This document shows, piece by piece, positions 18,572 to 27,504 of a stretch of 64,000 nucleotides of DNA; the stretch's first letter is position 1; each line of letters starts with the position of its first letter. Made by a program: the position numbers and the translations under genes. This DNA is from Nguyenibacter vanlangensis (lineage in GTDB: Bacteria; Pseudomonadota; Alphaproteobacteria; Acetobacterales; Acetobacteraceae), in contig NZ_CP152276.1 in the NCBI RefSeq assembly GCF_038719015.1, positions 1,684,001-1,748,000 on the forward strand. The letters run 5' to 3'. The notes beneath the pieces are model-generated. The model was not told the DNA's origin, did not search any database, and was given only the letters and a program-made list of their open reading frames with translations.

Positions 18572-19792
18572 ATGGACAGCAGACTGCCCGTTACCGTGCT
18601 CTCCGGCTTTCTCGGCGCCGGGAAGACGACCCTTCTCAACCACATTCTGAACAACCGCGAGGGACGGAAGGTCGCCGTCATCGTCAACGATATGAGCGAG
18701 GTGAACATCGATGCCGACCTGGTGCGCGAAGGCGGCGGCAACCTGTCCCGCACGGATGAGACCTTGGTGGAAATGACCAATGGCTGCATCTGCTGCACGC
18801 TGCGCGACGATCTGTTGCAGGAAGTCCGGAAACTGGCCGGAGAGGGGCGGTTCGACTACCTGCTGATCGAATCCACCGGCATTTCCGAACCTCTGCCCGT
18901 CGCCGCGACATTCGAATTTCGTGACGAGGCCGGCGAGAGCCTGAACGACGTTGCGCGGCTGGACACGATGGTCACGGTCGTGGACGCGGTGAACCTGCTG
19001 CGCGACTATGCCTCGACCGACTTCCTGCGCGACCGGGGCGAATCGCTGGGTACGGACGATGATCGTGCGATGGTCGATCTGCTGGTGCAGCAGATCGAAT
19101 TCGCCGATGTGGTGGTCCTGAACAAGATCGATACGGCCACGGCGGAGCAGGCCGATGCCGCCCGCAAGATCGTCCGGGCCCTGAACCCGGATGCCGATCT
19201 GATCGAGACCAGCCAGAGCCGGCTCGACCTGGGGCGGGTGCTGGACACACGCCGTTTCGACTACGAGAAGGCGCACGAGCACCCGCTATGGTACAAGGAA
19301 CTTCATGGTTTCGCGGACCATGTTCCCGAAAGCGACGCATATGGCATCAGCAGCTTCGTCTATCGTGTGCATCGTCCCTTCGACCCGGCGAAATTCCACC
19401 GCTTTCTCGATACGGCCTGGCCTGGGGTCGTGCGTGCGAAGGGATATTTCTGGCTGGCCACCCGTCCTGACTGGGTCGGGGAACTGAGCCAGGCCGGCGC
19501 GCTCGTGCGCAATCAGGCAATGGGCTTCTGGTGGGCCAGCGTGCCGAAGGATCGGTGGCCCGATGACGCGGCCTGGCGGGAGATGATCCTGGATCGTTGG
19601 GATCCGGTCTATGGCGACCGGCGGCAGGAAATCGTGTTCATCGGCACCGGCATGGACGAGACCGCGATCCGCACGGCACTGGATGCCTGCCTTGTCGCGG
19701 CGGAGACAGGCACCCGTTTCGATCCGTCGCACTATGCCGGTCTTCCCGACCCCTTCCCGGCCTGGCAGCAATCGACCTCCGTCGTGGACTGA
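18572..19792 (+). CDS. CobW/COG0523-family GTPase, zinc metallochaperone type
   Basis: The 406-residue G3E GTPase has Walker A GFLGAGKTTLLNH (residues about 10-22), the metal site NGCICCTLRDDL (CxCC), the switch ESTGISEP and the NKID guanine motif, then a CobW C-terminal domain containing FWWASVPKDRWP. Members of this ZigA/ZagA-like branch deliver zinc to essential enzymes when zinc is scarce. It is divergent from the two DUF1826 genes across a Zur-like box. AAGGA precedes the ATG. Confidence 0.9.
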   Translation: MDSRLPVTVLSGFLGAGKTTLLNHILNNREGRKVAVIVNDMSEVNIDADLVREGGGNLSRTDETLVEMTNGCICCTLRDDLLQEVRKLAGEGRFDYLLIESTGISEPLPVAATFEFRDEAGESLNDVARLDTMVTVVDAVNLLRDYASTDFLRDRGESLGTDDDRAMVDLLVQQIEFADVVVLNKIDTATAEQADAARKIVRALNPDADLIETSQSRLDLGRVLDTRRFDYEKAHEHPLWYKELHGFADHVPESDAYGISSFVYRVHRPFDPAKFHRFLDTAWPGVVRAKGYFWLATRPDWVGELSQAGALVRNQAMGFWWASVPKDRWPDDAAWREMILDRWDPVYGDRRQEIVFIGTGMDETAIRTALDACLVAAETGTRFDPSHYAGLPDPFPAWQQSTSVVD

Positions 19793-19828
19793 CAGTTTGG
19801 GTGAGCACGAGTCTCCAAGCCCGGTGTT

Positions 19829-19844
19829 TCCTATCCGGATAGGA
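19829..19844. other. 16-base perfect palindrome between convergent genes
   Basis: TCCTATCCGGATAGGA is a perfect palindrome 37 bases after the CobW stop and 93 bases before the azoR stop. With no loop or T run it is not a standard terminator; it may be a protein site or chance. Confidence 0.25.
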
Positions 19845-19936
19845 GCGGAAGCAAGACTGTCGGGCGAGACTGCGCGAATGGCGGGCATGGATCTTGACCC
19901 TGTCCGCCGATCATCTTCTCCCGAGCCGCGGCAATC

Positions 19937-20554
19937 TTACCGATCCAGACGAATGTCGATCTGCGTGCGCAAGGGCGCCAGGAAATCGTCGCGGGAGATC
20001 TCGCCGAGATCGACGGCCTTGGCCCCGCCGGCCGCAATGACGGAGACATCGTCGATCCCGATCACGTTCAGGATCAGCTTGAGATAGTGGGTTGCGACGT
20101 CACGGTCGCGGATCGGCGAGCCTTCCGTATAGACGCCGCCCGACGCCACAAGGACGGTTGCCCTCTTGCCCGTCACCAGCCCTTCGCCCCCGAAGCCCAG
20201 CGTGTGGCCCTTGCGCACGATATTGTCCACCCAGGCCTTGAGATTGGCCGGGATATTGTAATTGTAGACCGGTGTCCCGATCACGATGTGATCCGCCGCC
20301 AACAGTTCGGCGACAAGTGCGTCGGACAGGCGCAGTGTTTCGCGCATCTCCGGCGAATGCCGCTCGAACGGCGTGAAGTAGGCGGCGAGCCAGGACGCAT
20401 TGACGAACGGCAGGTCCGTGGTCGTCAGGTCGCGCGCGACCACCGTACCGTCGGGGTGTTTAGCACGCCATTTTTCGACGAACGCAGCCGTCAGGTTGCG
20501 TGAGATCGCAGACCTGCCGCGCGGGCTGGCTTCGACGACGAGGAGACGAGGCAT
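19937..20554 (-). CDS. azoR: FMN-dependent NADH-azoreductase / quinone reductase
   Basis: The 205-residue flavodoxin-fold protein has the FMN phosphate loop [15 protein letters not shown], the segment [20 protein letters not shown], and [12 protein letters not shown], all hallmarks of AzoR. These enzymes reduce azo dyes and quinones by two electrons and protect against thiol and quinone stress. It follows the dioxygenase gene by 38 bases on the same strand, so a ring-cleavage plus quinone-reduction operon is likely, controlled by the divergent LysR protein. Confidence 0.9.
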   Translation of the reverse strand: MPRLLVVEASPRGRSAISRNLTAAFVEKWRAKHPDGTVVARDLTTTDLPFVNASWLAAYFTPFERHSPEMRETLRLSDALVAELLAADHIVIGTPVYNYNIPANLKAWVDNIVRKGHTLGFGGEGLVTGKRATVLVASGGVYTEGSPIRDRDVATHYLKLILNVIGIDDVSVIAAGGAKAVDLGEISRDDFLAPLRTQIDIRLDR

Positions 20555-20592
20555 GGCAATTCCTTTATCGTGGTCCGTGAGGTCTTCCGGTT

Positions 20593-21381
20593 TCAGCCAA
20601 AGCGGAATCCGGAGATCGGTTTGCCCAGGGCATGGCCGTGGAAATCGACGACGCCCGGCTCGCCGGTCGCAGCACCCGCGGCGACCATGAGCGGCAGAAG
20701 GTGGTCCTCATGCGGGTGCGCATCGCGCGCACCCGGCGCCGACGCCCAATGGGTCAAGGCGGCGTCGCGGCCGTTTGGATCGGTCACGATGTCGCGCAGC
20801 CACGCATCGAACGCCTCGGCACCCCGATCGGGGCCGCGCCCGAAAAAGCGACTCATGTTGTGGTAGCTCTGGCCGCTGCCGACGATCAGCACGCCCTCGC
20901 GGCGCAGCTTGGCCAGGGCACGGCCGAGTGCGAGATGAAACGCCGGATCGAAGTCCCGCTGCATCGATACCTGTACGACGGGCAGTTCCGCCTCCGGCAT
21001 CATGACCTTGAACGGGACGAACACGCCGTGATCGAACCCGCGCCGTGTCTCCGTGCCGCTGGCAATCCCCATCTCTGCCAGGCCCGCACGTATCCGCCCG
21101 GCGAGAGATGGCGCGCCCGGCGCCGGCCATGTCAGGTCGTAAGTATGCGGGGGAAACCCGAAATAGTCGTAGAGCAGCGGCGGGGCGGCGCCGGCATTGA
21201 CGCTCGGCATCCGCTCGGCCCAGTGGCCGGAGACCACGACGATAGCCGAGGGCTTCTCGCGCAGTCGGCTCATGAAGCCGCGAAGATAATGTTCCAGCGC
21301 GGACCAACTGTCCCGCATCGGCCCCGGATCGAGGAAGAAGCAGGGACCACCGCCATGATTGATGAAGAATGTCGGTTGCAT
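20593..21381 (-). CDS. LigB-type extradiol dioxygenase, 4,5-DOPA dioxygenase-like
   Basis: The 262-residue protein belongs to the DODA/YgiD branch of class III extradiol dioxygenases: [17 protein letters not shown] at the N-terminus, [22 protein letters not shown], and GSGQSYHNM near the middle, giving the histidine metal ligands. It would open catechol rings such as DOPA or related phenolics in the cytoplasm. It is the first gene of an operon with azoR and is divergent from a LysR regulator. Confidence 0.9.
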   Translation of the reverse strand: MQPTFFINHGGGPCFFLDPGPMRDSWSALEHYLRGFMSRLREKPSAIVVVSGHWAERMPSVNAGAAPPLLYDYFGFPPHTYDLTWPAPGAPSLAGRIRAGLAEMGIASGTETRRGFDHGVFVPFKVMMPEAELPVVQVSMQRDFDPAFHLALGRALAKLRREGVLIVGSGQSYHNMSRFFGRGPDRGAEAFDAWLRDIVTDPNGRDAALTHWASAPGARDAHPHEDHLLPLMVAAGAATGEPGVVDFHGHALGKPISGFRFG

Positions 21382-21419
21382 GGCGGCAGGCTACCGGCAC
21401 ACGCTTGGCCTGTGGAAGC

Positions 21420-21465
21420 GATCAAAATATGATCATCTCCATCTCTTTTGGAGATGGAGATGATC
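21420..21465 (+). promoter_or_regulatory. LysR-type box and perfect 15-bp hairpin over the LysR start codon
   Basis: GATCATCTCCATCTC (21431-21445) and GAGATGGAGATGATC (21451-21465) are perfect inverted repeats with a 5-base loop. The right arm contains both the GGAG ribosome site's partner bases and the ATG at 21460, so in mRNA the start would be buried. Overlapping its left end, GATCA-N5-TGATC (21420-21434) looks like a LysR-type operator. Both autoregulation and translational control are possible. Confidence 0.65.
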
Positions 21466-22362
21466 GGCAGTCTGACCCTCGACCAGTTGCGCGTGCTGGT
21501 AGCCATTGCGGAGACCGGCAGTTTTTCGGCGGCCGGGCGCAGGCTTGGCCGCGTCCAATCGGCCATCAGCCAGTCGATCCTGGCCCTGGAAGGCGCACAG
21601 GGGGTCGTTCTGTTCGATCGCAGCAGGCATCGGCCGATTCTGACGGAACAGGGGCGCGTCCTGGTCGATCAGGCCCGCCTCGTGCTCGCGGGTGCCGCGC
21701 GGTTCGCGGCGGTGGCCGCCGGCATGCACGCGGGCATCGAGCCGGAATTGACGCTGGTGATCGATCCTCTGGTGCCGAGCGAACCCCTGGTGAAAAGCCT
21801 GCAGGCGCTGCAGGTTCAGTTTCCGGATCTGCCGGTGCGTTTTCAGGCCGAGCTTATCGGCGGCGCAGCGCGGCGCTTGCGGGCACGCGACGCAGCCGTT
21901 GCGATCTGCCTGTTGTTGCCGGTCGTGCCGCCGGACCTGACTGCATATCCCCTGTCCACGTTGGACCTCGTCCCCGTGGCCGCGCCGCATCATCCGCTCG
22001 CGGGGGCCGGCCGTCCGCTGGATCGCCACGATCTCGCGCCGCATGTGCAGCTCGTCCTCTCCGACCCGAACGCAGAAGACGGGCGGGAATACGGTATCGT
22101 CAGCAACAGGCAGTGGCGCTTTGTCGACCAGGGACGGCGGCTTGATTTCCTGCTTGCCGGGTTCGGGTGGTGCAAGATGCCCGCGCATCTCGTGGCTGGC
22201 CACATTGCCGGCGGACGACTCGTGGCGCTTCCGGTACGTGACGAAATCGTGCACGCAAGACCCTCTCTCGTCGTGTATGCAGCGCATCTGAGCACCGTTC
22301 CACTTGGACCCGCGGCTGGATGGCTGCTGCGCCATCTCCAGGAAGAATGGAAACTGTCGTGA
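21460..22362 (+). CDS. LysR-family transcriptional regulator
   Basis: The 300-residue regulator has an N-terminal winged helix (LTLDQLRVLVAIAETGSFSA, RVQSAISQSILALEG, LFDRSRHRPILTEQG) and a periplasmic-binding-like effector domain. ATG at 21460 is chosen because GGAG lies 6 bases upstream; in-frame ATG at 21454 and TTG at 21448 are alternatives. It is divergent from the dioxygenase/azoreductase pair, its likely target, and its start lies in a perfect hairpin. Confidence 0.9.
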   Translation: MIGSLTLDQLRVLVAIAETGSFSAAGRRLGRVQSAISQSILALEGAQGVVLFDRSRHRPILTEQGRVLVDQARLVLAGAARFAAVAAGMHAGIEPELTLVIDPLVPSEPLVKSLQALQVQFPDLPVRFQAELIGGAARRLRARDAAVAICLLLPVVPPDLTAYPLSTLDLVPVAAPHHPLAGAGRPLDRHDLAPHVQLVLSDPNAEDGREYGIVSNRQWRFVDQGRRLDFLLAGFGWCKMPAHLVAGHIAGGRLVALPVRDEIVHARPSLVVYAAHLSTVPLGPAAGWLLRHLQEEWKLS

Positions 22363-22409
22363 GTTTCCGCGCCGGATCGCGCAGGGGTGACGCCGGCAGC
22401 CATTGATGG

Positions 22410-23231
22410 CTACTTGATCCGGTCAGGTTTTGCCGGAACTGCACCGCCGCCGCGTGTCCGGTGATCTGCCAATATTCCTGGCAAGGCCAGCCAGGCGAGC
22501 AACGCCGCCAGGACGAGGAAGCAACGCGCTGTCCACCACCCATAGACGAGTGCCCCGACAAGACCGCCGCCAGCGAAGGACAGCACGATTCCACCATGCA
22601 GCAACAGTCGCTGGCGTGTCTGTGCGAGGCGGCCATGGTCGACGGGATGGCGAAAGGATTCCAGCCAATCGGCGATTTCGATACCGAAATCGGTCAACAT
22701 GCCCGTCATGTGCGTGGTCCGCACGCGCGCGCCGGAGATGCGGGTGACCGTCGCGTTCTGCAGGCCCATCAAAAAACTCAGCCCATAGGCCAGCACCGGC
22801 CCGCGTGGACCCGCATGCAATGCGGTATCCAGGAAGGCCAACAGCCCGAGCAGGACGGATTCCAGCAGGATACTATAGGCATAAATCGCCTGGTGTCGGC
22901 GGCGTCGGCCGGCATTGACCAGAAAGGTCGAGAGCACGGCCCCCGCCACGAAGGCCGCGATCAGCCCAAGGCAGGATGCCACGACCATGAGATCGCCGAC
23001 ATGCAGGCTCATCGCCAGGGTCGACACATTGCCGGTCATGTTTGCGGAATAATAGCCGACGGCGAGAAAACCCGCTGCGTTGACCGCACCCGCGACGGCG
23101 GCAAGCGAGCAGCCCAACCGGCGGTCCATGACGAAGGTCCGGGTTTCCCCCTCTCGGACAAGCACATGCCCCTCCTGTTGCGTCGGCTGTATGGGCTCCA
23201 CAACCTTCAATGTGATGGCACGCGCCGTCAA
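22410..23231 (-). CDS. YoaK/DUF1275-family membrane protein
   Basis: The 273-residue protein carries about six hydrophobic segments and the family signature AAVAGAVNAAGFLAVGYYSA followed by NMTGNVS, plus GLSFLMGLQNATVTRISG and RTTHMTGMLTDFGIE. DUF1275 proteins are inner-membrane proteins of unknown function, possibly transporters. It converges with the LysR gene, 47 bases apart, and the membrane protein gene upstream is 31 bases away on the same strand. Confidence 0.88.
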   Translation of the reverse strand: MTARAITLKVVEPIQPTQQEGHVLVREGETRTFVMDRRLGCSLAAVAGAVNAAGFLAVGYYSANMTGNVSTLAMSLHVGDLMVVASCLGLIAAFVAGAVLSTFLVNAGRRRRHQAIYAYSILLESVLLGLLAFLDTALHAGPRGPVLAYGLSFLMGLQNATVTRISGARVRTTHMTGMLTDFGIEIADWLESFRHPVDHGRLAQTRQRLLLHGGIVLSFAGGGLVGALVYGWWTARCFLVLAALLAWLALPGILADHRTRGGGAVPAKPDRIK

Positions 23232-23262
23232 ACACCAGAATGAACTGAACGCAACCAGCGCT

Positions 23263-23856
23263 TCAGTTCAATGTATCGAAGAAGCGCAGGATGTAGGTAA
23301 TTTCATAAAGCAGGGCAAACGTAACGAACGCCTTATGGAATTGACGATTTGCGGAATATATAGCGATACCGCAGAGCACCATATAGAGTGGAACCCGAAA
23401 CCAGTATTCGCCACCGAACATCGCGAGATGCGCATGCCCCTTGATCAGCGTGTCGATCAGGTCGAATATGATCGTCAATCCAAAGAAACCAAAGAACCAT
23501 TTACGCCGGGAGATGAAGAAATCCTCATACCCGGTGTAGTCGCTGATCGAATCCGGAAACAGGAAGGCGCTCAGGAAGAATAGAATGATCGCATAGAGGA
23601 TCAGGAACAGGTAGACTTGGAACGTCCAGGTCGGCAGTTCGACCAGCCAGAACTCCCACCACCAGAAATGCATCAGCGTCAGGAGCAGGGTCAGCACCCA
23701 GCCGATATGCACCGGGTAGATCCGTGTCTGCCCGGGATGCTGGATGATCCGTACCAGCCCGTTGAGCAGGCGGGTCATGCTCAATCCCAGGACCATGCCC
23801 ATGATAATGCGGACATGCTGGAAGATCTCGGGGGACGTCACGGACGGTATCGCCAT
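23263..23856 (-). CDS. Uncharacterised polytopic membrane protein
   Basis: The 197-residue product has five or six hydrophobic segments rich in tryptophan and phenylalanine (HFWWWEFWLVELPTW, RRKWFFGFFGLTIIFDL). I do not recognise the family. It begins MAIPSVTSPEIFQHVRIIMG and lies just upstream of the DUF1275 gene on the same strand. Its codon use is less GC-biased at third positions than its neighbours, which may mean transfer or just membrane composition. Confidence 0.7.
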   Translation of the reverse strand: MAIPSVTSPEIFQHVRIIMGMVLGLSMTRLLNGLVRIIQHPGQTRIYPVHIGWVLTLLLTLMHFWWWEFWLVELPTWTFQVYLFLILYAIILFFLSAFLFPDSISDYTGYEDFFISRRKWFFGFFGLTIIFDLIDTLIKGHAHLAMFGGEYWFRVPLYMVLCGIAIYSANRQFHKAFVTFALLYEITYILRFFDTLN

Positions 23857-24165
23857 ACGGATCAGGTTCCTCGGTTGTTTTGCATTCGATGCGTGCGGTT
23901 ACGGCGCTGGATTGACCATAGCCAGTCCATTGGAACCAAAATAGCCCGGACCGCTCCCGATCATGGCCAGGCCCTCGGTCATAGTTGCCGAAACGATAAA
24001 CCTATCGTGCGCCGCCTCTCACCCACGTCAAAATACCGACTGATCATTTCTACGGGGTGCACGTGCGGGAACGACGTCGCAGGGACCGGGCGGCGGCCGA
24101 GCAGCTCGGCCGTTCGGCTCCACCCTCACGGACGCGCACCCGGCTCTTCCCGAAAGGGGCGCGCG

Positions 24166-24365
24166 TCATGTTGCACGTGGTGTCCAGGGACGAATGATCC
24201 GGGGTCGGGACAAGGGCAAGTTCGCCGTCACGGTCTCGAACCAGTCCCAGCCCATGCGCCGGCTCTTCTGGCTCCGCCGCTTGAGGCAATTGAACCAGAT
24301 GCGCCGGACGTCCTGCAGGAACCCGTTCATAGAGCGCCGGTTATGCTGCAGGCCGAACTTGCCTG
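24166..24365 (-). pseudogene. C-terminal remnant of a group II intron reverse transcriptase/maturase
   Basis: On the minus strand this stretch reads NGFLQDVRRIWFNCLKRRSQ then GWDWF and LPLSRPRI, matching the conserved maturase/DNA-binding tail of LtrA-type proteins (xxxWLNRRSQRxSxxWxxF...PxPRI). Only about 65 residues remain; the catalytic domains are gone. Downstream on the same strand (about 24070-24165) the bases GAAGAGCCGGGTGCGCG and GTGAGGGTGGAGCCG resemble an intron 3' RNA end. It fills part of the 655-base gap 23857-24511, which otherwise shows only the aminotransferase promoter. Confidence 0.6.
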
Positions 24366-24511
24366 GCCACCGCTGGCGGCCGGAATCGGGCAGCCTTCGT
24401 CCGTTCCAATGGAATGATGACCATACCAAAAGTAAGTCAAACGACAGGGTTCAACGTCATCCGATCTGCTACGAGTTTACAACCAAAAAAAATGAACGGA
24501 AGCATGCAAAT

Positions 24512-25735
24512 ATGGATCGCTGGGCCGAATTTTCCAGATCCGCCAAGCTGAGCGGCATCGGTGTTTCGGAAATCATCCGCATCGGCGCAGAAGCCCGGAA
24601 GCTGGCCGAAACGCATCAGGACGTCATATCCCTCAGCGCGGGCGAGCCCGACTTTCCTACCCCCGACAATGTCAAGCTGGCTGGCATCAATGCCATATTG
24701 ACCAACCAGACCCGTTACACGGCCCTTGACGGCACCGCCGAACTCAAGGCCGCGATCCGGCGCAAGCTCAAGCGCGAAAACGGCCTGGATTATGCCGCAA
24801 ATGAAATCAGCATCGGTGCCGGCGCGAAACAGGTGCTCTTCAACATCCTGATGGCGACGCTGGATCCGGAGGACGAGGTGATCGTTCCGTCCCCGTGCTG
24901 GACGACCTATCTGGACATGATCCGGCTGGCCGGCGGTACGGCGACCATGGTGCCCTGTTCGGCGGACGCCGGTTTCCGTCTGTCGCCAGAGCAACTCGCC
25001 GCCGCCCTGACCTCCCGGACGCGCTGGCTGCTGCTCAATTCCCCGTCCAACCCCACGGGCGCCGTCTATGGCGCGGCGCATCTCGCCGCGCTGGCCGAGG
25101 TGCTGCGCACCGCACCCGGCGTCGGCGTCATCTCCGACGACATCTATGAACACGTGCTTTACGATTCGGCACCGTTCGCCACGATGGCCGCCATCTGTCC
25201 GGACATCAAGCCTCGCGTGGTCATCGTCAATGGCGTGTCCAAGGCCTATTCGATGACCGGCTGGCGCGTGGGCTATGCCGCCGCCGCGCCGGACATCATC
25301 GCCGCCATGGCGGTGGTGCAGAGCCAGAGTTCCTCCAACCCATGCTCGATCAGCCAGGTCGCCGCGATCGAGGCCCTGGACGGCCCGCAGGACATCATAA
25401 CGGAACGGCGTGACGCCTTTCGCCGCCGCCGGGACAGAATCGTCGCCGGCCTGAATGCGATCCCGCATGTCCATTGCCTTCTGCCCGACGGGGCATTCTA
25501 TGCGTTCGTGGACATGCGCACGCTCCTTGCCAGGCCGGAATTAAAGCGGAAAGATATTGCCGACGATACCGCGTTGTGCCGGTATTTCCTGCACGAATGC
25601 CATGTCGCTTCCGTGCCGGGATTCTGCTTCGGGGGACCGGGATATTTACGGCTTTCCTTTGCGGCATCGGACAGAATGATCGACGACGCGCTGGAACGCA
25701 TGAAAGCGGGCGTCGAGCGGTTGCTGAAATACTGA
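24512..25735 (+). CDS. Class I/II PLP-dependent aminotransferase (aspartate aminotransferase family)
   Basis: The 407-residue enzyme shows LSAGEPDFPTPDNVK near the N-terminus, LLNSPSNPTGAVY, ISDDIYEHVLYD and the PLP-lysine motif NGVSKAYSMTGWRVGY, as in aspartate/aromatic aminotransferases of fold type I. ATG at 24512 is chosen: GGAAG lies 11 bases upstream and family similarity begins there. It heads a ten-gene plus-strand cluster with a racemase, dehydrogenases and an amino-acid ABC transporter, so it probably interconverts an amino acid and its 2-oxo acid. Confidence 0.92.
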   Translation: MDRWAEFSRSAKLSGIGVSEIIRIGAEARKLAETHQDVISLSAGEPDFPTPDNVKLAGINAILTNQTRYTALDGTAELKAAIRRKLKRENGLDYAANEISIGAGAKQVLFNILMATLDPEDEVIVPSPCWTTYLDMIRLAGGTATMVPCSADAGFRLSPEQLAAALTSRTRWLLLNSPSNPTGAVYGAAHLAALAEVLRTAPGVGVISDDIYEHVLYDSAPFATMAAICPDIKPRVVIVNGVSKAYSMTGWRVGYAAAAPDIIAAMAVVQSQSSSNPCSISQVAAIEALDGPQDIITERRDAFRRRRDRIVAGLNAIPHVHCLLPDGAFYAFVDMRTLLARPELKRKDIADDTALCRYFLHECHVASVPGFCFGGPGYLRLSFAASDRMIDDALERMKAGVERLLKY

Positions 25736-25740
25736 CGGAC

Positions 25741-25789
25741 AAAACAACATAGAGCATTTCCGCTGAACCGGTGTTCAGCGGAAATGCTC
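25741..25789. repeat. Half copy of the GAGCAT double-hairpin repeat, terminator-like
   Basis: After AAAACAAC comes a perfect 17-bp stem, GAGCATTTCCGCTGAAC (25752-25768) and its complement (25773-25789), with a 4-base loop. The same hairpin occurs at 49228-49267 as part of a larger element. Here it lies between the aminotransferase stop and the racemase ribosome site, so it could terminate or dampen transcription in the operon. Confidence 0.7.
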
Positions 25790-25801
25790 CAGGAGCGGCG
25801 G

Positions 25802-26548
25802 ATGATGGCAAGCATGATCGCACAGGGCGGACGAGCCATATATGGGGTGCCGCTCGGTATCCTGATGCTGGAAGCGCGCTTCCCGCGCATTCCGGGCGAC
25901 ATGGGCAATGCCGAGACCTGGCCCTTTCCCGTGCAGCTCTGCGTCGTGGAGGGCGCCACCCCCGAACGGATCGTCCTCGGCGACCCCCGCGCGTGGCTGG
26001 AACATTTCATCGGGGCCGCGAAGCGCCTGATCGACCTGGGCGTGTCGGCCATCACGACGAATTGCGGCTTTCTCGCCCTGCTGCAGCCGCAACTGGCAGC
26101 AGCCCTGAATGTCCCGGTCGCGACATCGTCGCTGATGCAGATTCCATGGGTCAACGCGACCCTTCCCCCGGGCCGGCGGGCCGGCATCGTGACGATATGC
26201 GCCGCGACGCTCACACAGGCCCATCTCGCCGCCGTGGGCGCACCCACGGACACGCCCGTCATCGGCACCGAAGACGGCGCGGAATTCTTCCGGGTCCTGA
26301 TCAAGGCCGAAAGCGAGACGATGGACGTCGCCCTGGCGGAACGCGACGTGGTGGCGGCGGCACAGGCGCTGGTGGCCCAGCATCCGGATGTCGGCGCCAT
26401 CGTCCTGGAATGCACGAACATGCCGCCCTACGCCGCCGCCGTCGCCGCGGCGACCGGGCTGCCGGTCTATGACATCTATTCCATGGTCACATGGTTCGTG
26501 GCCGGCATTCGGCCGCGCGTCTTTTCCAGCCATTATTCGCGGCTGTAA
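25802..26548 (+). CDS. Aspartate/glutamate/hydantoin racemase-family protein
   Basis: The 248-residue protein has both catalytic cysteines of the two-base racemase family in context: TTNCGFLALLQ (about residue 85) and VLECTNMPPYA (about residue 205). It lacks the usual long N-terminal motif of MurI and resembles the Asp/Glu/hydantoin racemase superfamily instead. ATG at 25802 has AGGAG 6 bases upstream; ATG 25805 is equally possible. Placed beside a DadA-like dehydrogenase and aminotransferase, it probably interconverts D and L forms of the imported amino acid. Confidence 0.82.
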   Translation: MMASMIAQGGRAIYGVPLGILMLEARFPRIPGDMGNAETWPFPVQLCVVEGATPERIVLGDPRAWLEHFIGAAKRLIDLGVSAITTNCGFLALLQPQLAAALNVPVATSSLMQIPWVNATLPPGRRAGIVTICAATLTQAHLAAVGAPTDTPVIGTEDGAEFFRVLIKAESETMDVALAERDVVAAAQALVAQHPDVGAIVLECTNMPPYAAAVAAATGLPVYDIYSMVTWFVAGIRPRVFSSHYSRL

Positions 26549-26570
26549 TTTTCCGAGGGGGAGCCAGGAC

Positions 26571-27350
26571 ATGGATCTGGGACTGGAGGGGCGCCGCGCG
26601 ATCGTGTGCGGCGCCAGCCGCGGCATGGGCCGGGCGATCGCCGTGACGCTGGCGGCGGAGGGGGCAGCGGTTACGCTGGTGGCGCGCGACCCCGCGGCGC
26701 TCGAGGACACCGTGTCGCTGGTGCGCGCGCAGACCGGACGCGACGCGGTGGCAGTGGCTGCGGACCTGACGCGGGATGAGGACCGGCAGCGGATCTTCGC
26801 CACCTGTCCCCAACCCGACATTCTGGTGAATAATGGCGGCGGCATGCTGCCAGGCGATTTCCGCGACTGGGACAGGGCGCACTGGATCGCGGGCGTGGAC
26901 ATGATGATGCTGGCCCCGATCGACATGATCCGCCTTGCCGTGGACGGCATGACCGAACGCGGTTTCGGCCGCATCGTCAACATCGTCTCGCGCAGCGTGA
27001 AGAATCCGCAGGCCGAGATGGCCCTTTCCAACGCCGCGCGATCGGGGCTGGTGGCCTTTTCGTCGGGTCTGGCGCGACAGTTGGTCGCACGGAACGTCAC
27101 GATCAATAATGTCCTGCCGGGCATCATCGATTCGGCGGCGCAGCATGCCCATGTCCATGACCTGTCGCGCATGACGGGGCGCAGCTACGACAGCATCTGG
27201 GCAGAGCGCGCTGCCGCCAACCCCGCGAAACGGTTCGGCGATGTCGAGGAGATCGCGGCGGCGGTCGCCTTCTTCTGCTCGCACAAGGCAGGCTTCATCA
27301 CCGCCCAGAGCCTGCTGGTGGACGGGGGCGACTATCGCGGCCTGTTCTGA
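26571..27350 (+). CDS. SDR-family protein lacking the canonical YxxxK
   Basis: The 259-residue protein has a complete nucleotide-binding start (VCGASRGMGRAI), NNGGG in place of NNAG, and the C-terminal LLVDGGDYRG. At the catalytic site it reads VSRSVKNPQAEMALSNAARS, so the usual tyrosine is serine or asparagine and the lysine is arginine. This variant occurs in a known side branch of SDRs and may use a different mechanism. ATG at 26571 follows GGGGAGCC. It is 22 bases after the racemase gene. Confidence 0.85.
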   Translation: MDLGLEGRRAIVCGASRGMGRAIAVTLAAEGAAVTLVARDPAALEDTVSLVRAQTGRDAVAVAADLTRDEDRQRIFATCPQPDILVNNGGGMLPGDFRDWDRAHWIAGVDMMMLAPIDMIRLAVDGMTERGFGRIVNIVSRSVKNPQAEMALSNAARSGLVAFSSGLARQLVARNVTINNVLPGIIDSAAQHAHVHDLSRMTGRSYDSIWAERAAANPAKRFGDVEEIAAAVAFFCSHKAGFITAQSLLVDGGDYRGLF

Positions 27351-27504
27351 AACAGCATCAAACATTCCAAAAAGGAATATGTACAAGAGGCGTTTTGCCT
27401 TCTCATTCCGAGTCAGAAATAACATAATGACCGTCAGGACAAAGGTGATCATGGCAGGCGGGTTTCGGCCCCTCCTTTTCTCCTGCAACGGATGGACGTG
27501 AATC

